Below, piece by piece: positions 20,950-33,000 of a stretch of 64,000 nt of DNA; the first letter of the stretch is position 1, and the number at the start of each line of letters is the position of its first letter. The notes beneath the pieces are model-generated. The model was not told where the DNA came from, did no database searches, and saw nothing but the letters and a program-made list of their open reading frames with translations. A program made the translations under genes and the position numbers. This stretch comes from Bedellia somnulentella (taxonomy: Eukaryota; Arthropoda; Insecta; Lepidoptera; Bedelliidae): positions 12,028,001 through 12,092,000 of the forward strand of contig OY755178.1 in assembly GCA_963576735.1 (NCBI GenBank), read 5' to 3'.

Positions 20950-23900
20950 CTGAAAGTAAAAAAAGTATTATTTAATATTTAAAACTACTATTTTGTTGAA
21001 CGAATGGTCAATTTCCTTAGAATCGAATATACAAAATTTGTATGTAATAATTGTCTTATGAATGGCATTGGAGGTGACGAAACAATAGAAGGCACATTAT
21101 TTAAAATATTTTCTCAACGATACGATTGATTTTACAAATATAGTTTTTTTTTTATTTCATATCTAAATATACGATTCTTGAATTCTGACGTTTAACTGAA
21201 GGAAAAAAATATGCTGGTAATATTCAATGAAACATATTGTGGTAATATTTAATTAAAAACAATGTACATAGCTCAGACCATTGAGTACAAATATGACTAA
21301 AATCAGAACAATATTAATAAATCCTGCTGAATAATTTGTTAGCCGCTTCCCTAGTATGACGCTATCAATGCAATTACTGTAGCCAACGATATAATTATTG
21401 GAAACAATAGAATTGCGGCGGAACCAAAACATTGCAAATGATATCGGCTCGACCACTTTGCGGCTTTACAAACAATTTTAATAACCGACCGTTTTCACAA
21501 ACTATTTTGAACACAAACGGTCCTCTTTAAATTAGCTTTACATAATACTTTTAGGTTGAAAGCATATAAACAAAGAACCAGTTAGTCGATATAGAAGAGG
21601 GAAATAAGTAATGTTAGAGATACATCCTTCAATGTTTAAATAAATAAAATATGCCGTTATATACATAAATTTTACTATCGGATCACTATCCCTCGTATTT
21701 GAATACAAAACAGCAATTCTAGTCCATCTAAGCTTTTCAAGGCAATCTCATTGCACAAGCCAATCGGAACAAATGGTGTGAGTATATGTATATTATAAAA
21801 AAACTTAATACCTGCAGCATAGTATAATCCACTCTGTGTAGATCATCACAGTAAACAACTAAACAATTACTCAGATGATTTTTATCTTGAATTATTCCAT
21901 CACGTATTCCATTAGGGACTTTTTGACTGTCCCAATTCACTGTCTCATCATTTTGATTGATTATCGTATTTGTTGTATCATCTAATGTGTACATCGTGTA
22001 TTTATCTAATGAGAGGAGTTTTGTTCTAACTTTTTCTGCTGCAGCAAAGTGGAGTCCTCCAAGGGGGTGAATAGCATAATGCGGTGGCAAGTCATTCGTC
22101 TGTAAGAAAAAATCTTTTGATTTAGGTTTTTTTTATTATTTAAGAAATAGAATACCATAGAAACTCTTTATTGTACATTACAGTTAACACATTTTACACA
22201 GAAATCTTATATCGAAGTACAACTGGCGGTCTTATCGCTAAGAACGATCTCTTCAAGATAAACTTTAAAAAATAGCGATCCACTTATATTTTAAGTTATT
22301 AAAAAGGATTTCCTTGTTTATTATAACTTATTTATATACCGTTTCACCTCATTCAAGTTTTATATTTACTTACAGTGCCGTTTCTAAGACGTATGCGGTA
22401 ATTAACACAAATAAGATATGCGCATGTACAATGAAAATATATTAAAAATATAACTTTCCTCTTTGGATTAAGGTTGGGTGATGCTATCAAACTCACCGTT
22501 TCTTAACCAATTGTATGTTTAAAAAATCAAGCATAATTATTACTCACACACATATATATACTCTGCTGTAAATCCGAAAAAGGGATGGAAGGGCATTTCA
22601 AACTTATCAGCCACTTTTGCAAGTTAAATGTGGAAAAGGAAATATTAACATAGTTTTATAACCCCAGGTGAAAATGGGAATATCCTTGTATTAAATATTG
22701 AAAGGTACTGTGTCAAAAATTACGATACTCAATTTAATTTTAGAAGAAACATAAAATTGCACTATAAAAACGGCTGAAAGGTGACTTACCTTAACAAGCT
22801 GCATTTTCAAAGGTGGTCTCGAATGGTAGTAAAGAAGAAGTATCACATCTACACCGACCCCACATACCAACCCCACTTCGATACCCAGTGCCAAACATAA
22901 AATGAACGTTCCGATTAATGGGATAAGGTCCAATTCTGAAAAACCAAATTGATATTTTTAATTTAATGTTTTTTTGACATGAATTCCTCATGTGGGCATT
23001 ATTACTCATAAATAAATAGAAAAAAAAAATTCTTTCCTTTAATAACATCTTTTATTTATGAGTAATAATCCCCACGTGAGGAATTCATGTCAAAAAACAT
23101 TAAATTATGTGATAGTTAGGCGTTTCCAACATTTGCATTCTATCTGAAAAGGTAGACAAGTGGCCGTCCGAATTAGTTAAAATTCGGAGGTAGGAAACGC
23201 AAACACTACTTGAACGTGTAAAAAAAAAACAAAGGATAGAGAAATTTCGCGCTGGATGCCAACTGACACTGTAGCTCAGTTGGCAGAGCGACGGGGGCGT
23301 ATACCCGAAGGTCGCGGGTTCGAACCCCGCCAGTGTCGAAATTTTTTTTTCCTTTAATAACATCTTTTATTTATGAGTGATATTTTTAAATTTATGTATT
23401 TTTTATAAATCTTGATAAGTTCTCATAGACAGCTGTCTATAAGTAACTAAAATTTATCTAAATGCCAACCGTTGCAATGTAGGAGTCACAAAGCTTTTTT
23501 TATACATACCGATTACAATCTTGCAGAGAAATTGAACATACTTACATATACTTACGGCTATTAATCTTAAAAATAGGTAACAAAGGCATTAAATATAGAA
23601 ATACTTCAACCACTTTTGGAATTTCAAAGGGAATAGATAGTAAAATAAAGGACAGTTGTTGATGAGTTGTATTGTAGCTGGAGATCTAAATCGGCCAAAA
23701 TTACATAAGAATAAGCTCGCAATAAAAAATGGATTGAAAAAAGAAAGTAATACAATTTTATTCCATTTTTGTTCAGTAACTTACTGTTAGTTCTCCATAA
23801 TCTTTTCGCAATATCTACATCTACCATATGAAGCACTGCGCATATAATGACGGAAGACAGAGCTGCTCGCGGGATGAAAAAGAAATATGGCGTCAGCAGT

Positions 23901-23995
23901 GCCAGTGTAAGTATCACTATGATTCCTGAAAAATATTAAATCAACGTTTTATTCGAAATTAAAACAAATAAACGTGATATAATGATCACTTATAA

Positions 23996-24038
<43 letters not shown>

Positions 24039-27000
24039 TTTTAGACCATCGTTTTATACAGGCGTATGAGCTCGTTTTTGAAAGCGCATGTAGGCGTGTA
24101 CAGGCGCGTCTTTTGTCACACGTTCGACTGGTACGAGCGTTGACGCGCTGGTGTAAGCCCGAGCAGCGAGAGACAGCTTTTATTTTATTTTGAGGGGTAG
24201 CCAGTTTTGTGAGTTGAATGGGAAAAAGATAGTTAAAATACAGTACTTTTGGTGATGGGTCTCCAGTCTCTTACATTGCCCAACCATCACTTAAAAGATC
24301 CCATAGCTACTGCTATTCTAAGCCTTAGACACTTCACAGCTCTTGCTCATACTACTTCCTTAGTAAATACTGACTAACGGAATACTGATTAATTTTCAGC
24401 TTGCTCATTGTGTACCCGGTGTACCGACTGAGCACTCTTAGCAAGTATCTTAGTTCCAACTATTATTAAAACATGTGGTGCCAGCCAGATAACCATTGAA
24501 ATTGGAATGATATCATCATAGTTCACACTCACCGTTTCGCTGTGCAGAGGCCTTGCCTTCTAAATATTATATTTGTATGTTTTTTCTTGTTTACTTTTGT
24601 TTTCTTGCTTTGAGAATTGAATAATGTGTTGTTTTTTTATATATTTTTTCTCTATTAATGTTATTTTTCCATGTTCTGTACAGCGAATAAATGTCTCTCT
24701 TTCTCTTTCTCTTTCTCTTTCTCTTTCTTTCTTTCTTTCTTATATATCTCCGCTAAGGAGCTCTAGTCCACCTGTACTATAGGGAAATATGGACAAAAAG
24801 AATGGGATGTACGAATCAAATACACCTTAAGGTGCATCACAGAAATGTATACTACATCTTCATTGATCCGGAGGAAACGTATAATAGTCAGTAAGTAGTC
24901 AGACAGAGTTTTGGACGGTGTTGTCCAAGTTTGATTTGAGTAGTCACTTTTAAATGACTTGGAGTCAGTCTATAAGAATTTCAGTGTCTTTTTACGGTAA
25001 AAAGAAGAAACACGGATTGGATCGGGATTTCTAGGTGTGATCAACAGGGTTTTTTTAGCTTTCCCTTTGCTCTTCAATTTTTTCACCGATGACTTTTTGC
25101 AAGATCAGCATGAAGATAATTATGAACTGAGAATGGGTGAATTACAGAAATTGCAGGACTGTGACAATCATATTAAATTTCTTGCTTTATACTTTTCATG
25201 GGGTGACACAATTAACTTCAATCGTGAATACCTGACTGTAGTCAGGTAGAAAAGTTTTATTCATAAATAAGATATATTATAAAAAGTTAATATAAAAAGT
25301 AACATAAAATTATATGAAGAACAAGAATTCTTGTCCTTTCGTTTTCATTATTTATTTAATCTGAAAGTAAGTAAGCTGAAACACGTGTCATTATAATAAT
25401 CCCTCCATAAAGTCGATACCTTTGTGATTTGTGAAATATAATATAATTTTTGTTTGTAAAACAGCACTTAAATAGATCAAAGCACAGTTCAAAGAATATG
25501 GATACAAATGGAAGACGAATGAATAATAATGTAGTAATATTTGCCTCATTTTACGTTAACAATTAATTGGGTTTTCTTGAGATTCAAAAAACGAAAACAA
25601 TATTGTATTTGATGCTTTTTAATGAGGAACATTATACTGACTTACTTTTTTACAAGTTGCCTTTATTACCATTTAAGTAGGCAGAGACTATCGATTAACG
25701 CGTTGAACAATCCTGACAAATCTCTCTTGCTTCCGTCACATACATGCTCTATTTATTATTATTCTCACTTCGGACGACCGACTTCAATCTGGTGTAGAAA
25801 CGTTATACGGGACCATCCTCTACGAACACTACCATCCATCCAAAATAAATGTATATTTCGAGAATTATAATCTGATCCCCTTAATTCTTCTATGCCTATT
25901 CTTTGTACGCCTTACTTTCCTGTACTAACTACCCAAATAGGCTCAATTTTTTTTCTAATTAATTTGTTTTAAGTTTACGAGGCGCTCAATTTTATTAATT
26001 TTCTCTCCTGATATATCGAGATAGCAGGTGTCAGTATAGTCAAGAACAAGCAGAAGAAGTGATTGAGCTAACGCAGTTTTGGCAGCAGTAAGAAGACAAT
26101 TACACAGTCTTCTGAGATATCCTACTGAGACTAGTATCTTTTGGCTTATTATCTCTAATTGTGGCAGCCGAGATAAGTTGCTGTTTATCATTTAGGCTAG
26201 GTTTTTTACCATCCGCTAAGTGGGTAGAACACAACTTATCGTGCAGACGATGAAGGTTCAAATCCCGGGACGGGCCCACACCAATTTGTCTTTTCTAAAG
26301 AAATACGTGTAGTTAATTTATCATGGTTTGCACAGTGAGGGAAAACATCGTGAGAAAACTCACATGGCTAAGATCTACTTATTCATATGACAAAACGGCG
26401 CGATGGGCCTGCCCCCTATTACGTGGGTACACTGTCAAAGCAAAACGTGGGTACTCTGAACACCAGGTGACGGTGTCACGTAATGTTTAGAAGTATTAGT
26501 ACTTCTGCCAACCCCTTTGAGGATATACGGCGTGAACGTTTGAGCCTTGTGTTTAGAGCTTTTGTACCGTAGGGCTAAAAGGAATAAATGCTTCGTCGAT
26601 GAACGCAGGCCACAGGAACACAGGTAAGAGATGGGTTGTTACTAACATAACCAAATCATGTCATTAAATGCAATGTTCAATCTGTCATAGATTGTTAAAC
26701 TCTCGTTCATAAATAGTTCATAGATTCGGACATCGAATAGAATACTGTTTTCTATTCAATTAAAATAGGCCAAAAAATTGTGCATAGCCAAATTTAGTAC
26801 GCAAATAACTCCGCGGCACACGTAATAAATTATTGTGTGAAAACAGTGTCATGGAGAATCTAACAAGCTATATCCATTAGCCTGAACAAAGTTTATAATT
26901 ACTTTGTTTTACGAGTTTGTGCTGTGCAGTGTCGACTTTGAATAGCATTAACCTATTTTTTCTAGGAGGTATCTTAAGAGAAGAGGTGACTTAGGGTATT

Positions 27001-30000
27001 GGGGCTTTTTATGAAAATGTTGTGCGATGCAATTTGAGACCCACCAATTATAATTTACTTAGCTTCCAAAAGCGGCTAAGGAATTTCTAATTTTGAAGGT
27101 CTGACAACCCTGTTTTAAGATTTGTAGCCGTAAGTTAGTATTTTTACGAGTGATAAAAAGAAATTATAAATCTCATCTCATAGAAGCTACACCCACTGAG
27201 CCTATAGAATCCCAAAAGCCAAAAACTGACCCGTTTATAACCCGGCAGCCGGAGTCCTAACACCCGACGCGTCGCTTACTGCTTTCTTCTTTTCTACTTC
27301 TACAAAAGAAGCTGAGGAATTTCTGGTTGGGTGGCTGAAGCTCTGGCTAATACTCTTTTATATTTCAAACGGTCAATACGGATAATAGCTCAACCCATAG
27401 AATCCCCACAACATAAATTTCACCCGTATATAACCCAGCATCGGGAGTCCTAACACCCGACGCGTCGCTCACGGCGCTCCCCTAGTCTACTTCTTCAAAA
27501 TGTAGCTGAGTACCCCTTTTTTGTGTTCTCGAACGATCAATATGATTCTTGTACGAGTGATAAGTAGAGATGGATAATAGCTCATAATAGATACGAGATA
27601 GCTCAACCCATAGAATCCCATCATAAAACTCACCCGTATATAACCCAGCAGCAGGAGTCCTAACACCCGACGCGTCGCTCACCGCGCTCCTGGTGAACGA
27701 ACCATTCACAGGAAACGATGAGAAAAATGCTCCCACAATGTTGCACACCCCGAGTGATATTATCTCTTGGGTCGCATCCAACTTCCTCCCGTTTGCTGCA
27801 ATTTAAAACTTAAATAAAAGCCCGTTCATCGCAAACGAAAGAATAGATTAGACGGCGTCTTTAAATGTTCGGTTCTAGCTGAATCGTTAGGTCATTTCCG
27901 AGGATATAAAATAGAGTAATTAGAGCAGAATTCGAATTTAAATCTTTTTGTTCATGAAAACCTCATGTGAGGATTATAAATAATAAAAAAGAATAAATAA
28001 AGGAAAGAAAAATTTCGACACAGGCGGGGATCGAACCCGCGACCTCGGGTAAACGCAAATGAAATAAAGCATAGAAAAATTCGCACTGGCAGCCAATTGA
28101 CACGGTAGCTCAATTGGCAGAGCGTCGTCGGGGCGTTTACCCGAGGTCGCGGGTTCGATCCCCGCCTGTGTCGAAATTTTTCTTTCCTTTATTTATTTTT
28201 TATTTATCAGAATTCGAATGTTTTAAATTTAATGTAAAGTATTGTTTGCTTGAGGTAATGGGGGCTTTTCAAGTTTTAGTTGGATGACCCATCGCCAACA
28301 ACCTTTATTTTACAAACTTATCTTCACTCAGTACCCCTTTTTGGGAATTTCAGACGTGAACCTGTAAAACGTGTATGTATGTAATTGTTTTTTCGAGAAC
28401 TAAGCAATAATGCGAAATCTTTATATGTATTGTTGACATATTGTTAATGCTTGTCCCATTAAAAACCAGTTCTTACTTTATTTGATTTCAAACCACAATT
28501 TTAACAGATAATAATACATTTAATAATATTTTATATCGCTGGTGATGTGTATTAGTGGTAGTCTTCTATTTCCTGAGACAGTCATAAACAGTCCTGAGAC
28601 GTATCTAAGAACGCAAGTAGTAAGAGCTCCGATATGTTTTAATTAGTTTTATAGTTTCACTCGCGAATGTTTCAAAGTGCTTAAGATTAGTACCTGAAGC
28701 AACATTAATTAGACGAGATAATATTTTCCCCTTGATATTAAAACATATATTCAAACAATATTAAAATTTAGAAATTAAAGGCCATACGTAGAAAGCTTGA
28801 TGGTGAAGAATGCTTGAGAAGTTTGCCAGAATCATAAAAAAATGCGATTTATAGTCCCTTATTATCCTAATGGTAAATAACGGCGTGAGTATATCTATGT
28901 ATGTGTATTATTGGTTATCTAAATCTGACCAGCAAACTTAAGACTTAACCTTACTGCTTACTCCATATAGGATATTTTTAATAAAATACTAGCAGTAGGT
29001 AGTTGCCTGCCCAAGATAGTGTTTAAAACAAGTATTACTTTCATCGGATATCATTTAGTTTTACATGGATTATGTTGTGTATTATTAAGTTTTTTTTTTG
29101 TGGTAAATTAATATTTTCAGCCAATAAAAAAACCATCATCAATGCAACAAAAATATTTCAGGATAGAAAAACAAACTTATAATAAATATTTTTTTGGGAT
29201 TACAAATATTGAAAGTCTGTAGGTACATATGAAAACTCTTTATGCTCACATAAGTTACTTTTCCAAGGGACTTTGCCTAAACAACTAAGTTGAGCAAGTT
29301 TAAAAAGAACTTTCCAAGACAAAGGGTAGCAATCCAAAAACAATTACAAACTCGTTAGAGAAAGTATCGTCAATTTCCAAATTCGATTCCAATAGTTCGC
29401 AGCTGATGTCGTTAAACCAAGAAGTGCAGTAAAAATTTTCACAAAACGTTGTTTCGCGAAGGCAATACACATTTAGAAACTTTACCGGTCACCATTTCAC
29501 CGCAAAATAGTTTAAGCGAAATGGAAATAATGAAGATGGAAAATAAACATAATTTTGCTATATATATGATATCAATTGTTTAGCATTTTTACATATATAT
29601 TTTTTTCTTTTTCTGTTGTTATTCATTTTGTCTTTCGATAGTTTAGTTTATTTTTTTCTTTTGAATTAACTGTGTGTGTATCTTTTTTTAACTTGTGATC
29701 ATCTGTTATTGGCCTGTTAAATAATTACTGTCCTGTTTCAACTTACTATATAATATGTGTTGCTGTTGATGATCCTTATATAATAAATAAATAAATATTT
29801 AGTCAAATTGATCTAGCGTTGATTGAATAGTCCGCAGCAATATTTGCGGACATATTACACAGATCAAAGAAAAGCACAGTACGACTTCAGGTAAGGGATA
29901 CTAACTAGACAATTTTTTTTTTATTTTAAACACATATACATATCGGATTAAAATAGGACTACTCAATTTCTTCAAAAATATATTATATAGTCTAGTTATA

Positions 30001-33000
30001 ACTAATGCAGAAAAAAAGTATCTAGTATTGATAAGACTAGCCAAACACTTTGACATACATACATATGCTCACGGCTGTAAATCCCTAGAAGGAGTAGCCA
30101 GAGCTAAGGAATGAGAAACTCCTCAGCCACTTTTGGAAAGTTGAGTGGGGAGAGGATGGTAAAATAAAGGTCGTTGGTGGTGGGTCTCCAACCGCATCGC
30201 CCAAAAATTCCTTAAAAGCCCCATTATCGTTTGTCGCCTCTTACGTACACGTACACCCACCGGAAGAAATAGGGTAGTGATATTCTAAGCCGACACTAGA
30301 CAGCACAAACATTTTGACCTCGCTAACATTCATCAATATTATCATAGCACCCTTGTAACCATTGTCTTAAGGGTAATATATACTACCTTTTTTTTTGCTT
30401 TATCTCACTTTTGGGTCCAATCTGACCTTTATGTGCTTATTCGTAATTTACTACTAAATCTTTTATGTTATTCACTCTCTTTATTTCATGTTTGAAGTGA
30501 GCAGCTTTTTATTTTATAATATTATATGACAAATATTAAATTATATACAAATTCAATGAACCAATCCTATTATACTATACTATATTATGTTACTGTTAAC
30601 ATACCAATTGATAGGCCAATTTAACGCACAACCTAAATTCCTGACAACGAAATAATATAAAACATTCCGCTAAATTCTAGGTTACTACCCAATCTGCTGA
30701 ACTATAACCGAGCTAATTACTATTCAGTCCTAAATTCCCGATTACGCCCACATATCAAACCGAAGTGGGCAATAAAAAGTCGGCCTCAGTTTAGAGACAG
30801 AGGGCTTTCCATATAAAATAGTTACCAATACCCATCACATAACTTATAGACGAGTATTCCACAGAGGTCCCTCATAAATGTTTATGTAATGTTTTTATGT
30901 CCCGAAAATATCTGAAAGAACATGTATGAACGGTAGATATTATGTGCGATGGTTATTGCCTTTGCTGCGAAGGAAATCGGCAAACGATTACATATTAGGC
31001 AGACATTACTGCGCTGTGTTAAATAAAATAAACATTATGCGATACAATTTTATGTGACCGAAATAATAACTTTCTTATTACATTATAAATATCGACATAA
31101 ATAATAATATTGAGAGGATGGATGACAGAAAATTGGTAAAAGGTGTCTATAAAGCAAATTTGGAAGGTAATGTTAGTAGAGGACGGCCACGGAGGACACA
31201 CTTGGACCAAATTGAGAGTGTGCTCAAAAAGGCAGGCATCCGAAGTATCGAGAATAAAAGAGCATGTATGACAAAAATTATGGATGTAGACGAAGCTAGA
31301 GAGGTTTGCTAGGACCGTACAAAGTGGCGATCGATAGTATCTGCCTACCCCAATGACGGCGACTGAAAAAGTAAAGATACAACTGAAAACAGGGTATTGA
31401 TAGCTGAAGTGTGAGGTAAATATTGAACATCCCCATTCAAAAACATGAATTGTCAAAAAGGGTTTCACTTATAGTGATTAAGGAGGATTATTCGATAACA
31501 ATCTGGGTGTCTTATTTGTACTTGTTGCTAAAAGTGTCGAAGGATAGCGAGTAATTTTTAAATATGACTAGCGTTTATATAGCACCTGTATTAATTTGGG
31601 TGAACACTCTTAAATGTGTCATATTTGTCACCTACCTATTTACCTTTACTTGCGGCTATAAAATGTCAAAAAGGGTAGCCAGAGCTTAAGAATTAAGAAT
31701 TCCTCAGACACCTCAAAGTTGAGTGGACACACTTTACTTTATGTCGCTGGTACGTGTTTGCAGTAAAGTAACTTTAGGCGTCCAAATGTAACTTCATAAT
31801 AAAATTATTTGAAAGGTTTAAAGTTGTAAGTATATGTAGACATAAGTTAAATATATATAGAGATATATATATATATATATATACATATATGTAAAGAATA
31901 AATAGGGTAGGCAGTAACTACCAATTACCACTATACAAAAGAATGTAGAACAATACTTACAGAAAGCTTTAGCAATGGCAACATTGGCGATGATCCCCAC
32001 CAATGGTACTACCACCAGCCCTGATCCCAGATGAGAGAACATTTCACCAGTCGAGTACGTGGTATTACCCACTGTAGCAGAAAACGGAGGTGGACGAGGG
32101 GTTGGCAGTCCAGGGGTAATTTTTCCTAAAACAAAAAAAAGATAAATAATTATAATATCTAAAAGGAGTTATATGGACGTAACTTATAATGATTCCTCAT
32201 AAATAAAAGATGTTATTAAAGGAAAGAAAAATTTCGACACTGGCGGGGTTCGAACCCGCGACCTTCGGGTATACGCCCCCGTCGCTCTGCCAACTGAGCT
32301 ACAGTGTCAGTTGGCATCCAGCGCGAAATTTCTCTATCCTTTGTTTCTTTTTTACACGTTCAAGTAGTGTTTGCGTTTCCTACCTCCGAATTTTAACTAA
32401 TTCGGACGGCCACTTGTCTACCTTTTCAGATAGAATGCAAATGTTGGAAACGCCTAACTATCACATAATTTAATGTTTTTTGACATGAATTCCTCATGTG
32501 GGGATTATTACTCATAAATGAAAGATGTTATTAAAGGAAAGAAAAATTTTTTTTTTCGACACTGGCGGGGTTCGAACCTGCGACCTTCGGGTATACGCCC
32601 CCGTCGCTCTGCCAACTGAGCTACAGTGTCAGTTGGCATCCAGCGCGAAATTTCTCTATCCTTTGTTTCTTTTTTACACGTTCAAGTAGTGTTTGCGTTT
32701 CCTACCTCCGAATTTTTAACTAATTCGGACGGCCACTTGTCTACCTTTTCAGATAGAATGCAAATGTTGGAAACGCCTAACTATCACATAATTTAATGTT
32801 TTTTGACATGAATTCCTCATGTGGGGATTATTACTCATAAATAAAAGATGTTATTAAAGGAAAGAAAAATTTCGACACTGGCGGGGTTCGAACCCCGCCA
32901 GTGTCGAAATTTTTCTTTCCTTTAATAACATCTTTTATTTATGAGTAATAATCCCCACATGAGGAATTCATGTCAAAAAACATTAAATTATAATGATTCC

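Larger units (their letters stand above)
32190..32991 (-). repeat. FB-t tandem array ending in a 204-bp perfect palindrome
   Basis: Two minus-oriented units follow each other (tRNA-like starts at 32236 and 32558, then a third start at 32872), giving periods of about 322 and 314 bp. The third unit turns back on itself at TTCGAA (32887-32892). From there the plus-oriented border sequence runs to 32991. The unit border carries GACATGAATTCCTCATGTGG and ACTCATAAATAAAAGATG. Confidence 0.93.

Noticed and set aside
23100..23363. Minus-strand frame of 87 codons, nearly identical to the one at 32210-32473
   Set aside because: Identity comes from the shared FB-t repeat, and the frame runs through the tRNA-like module. 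No sign of selection for protein.
24001..24193. Frame beginning with alternating Cys/Val
   Set aside because: It is translation of a GT microsatellite.
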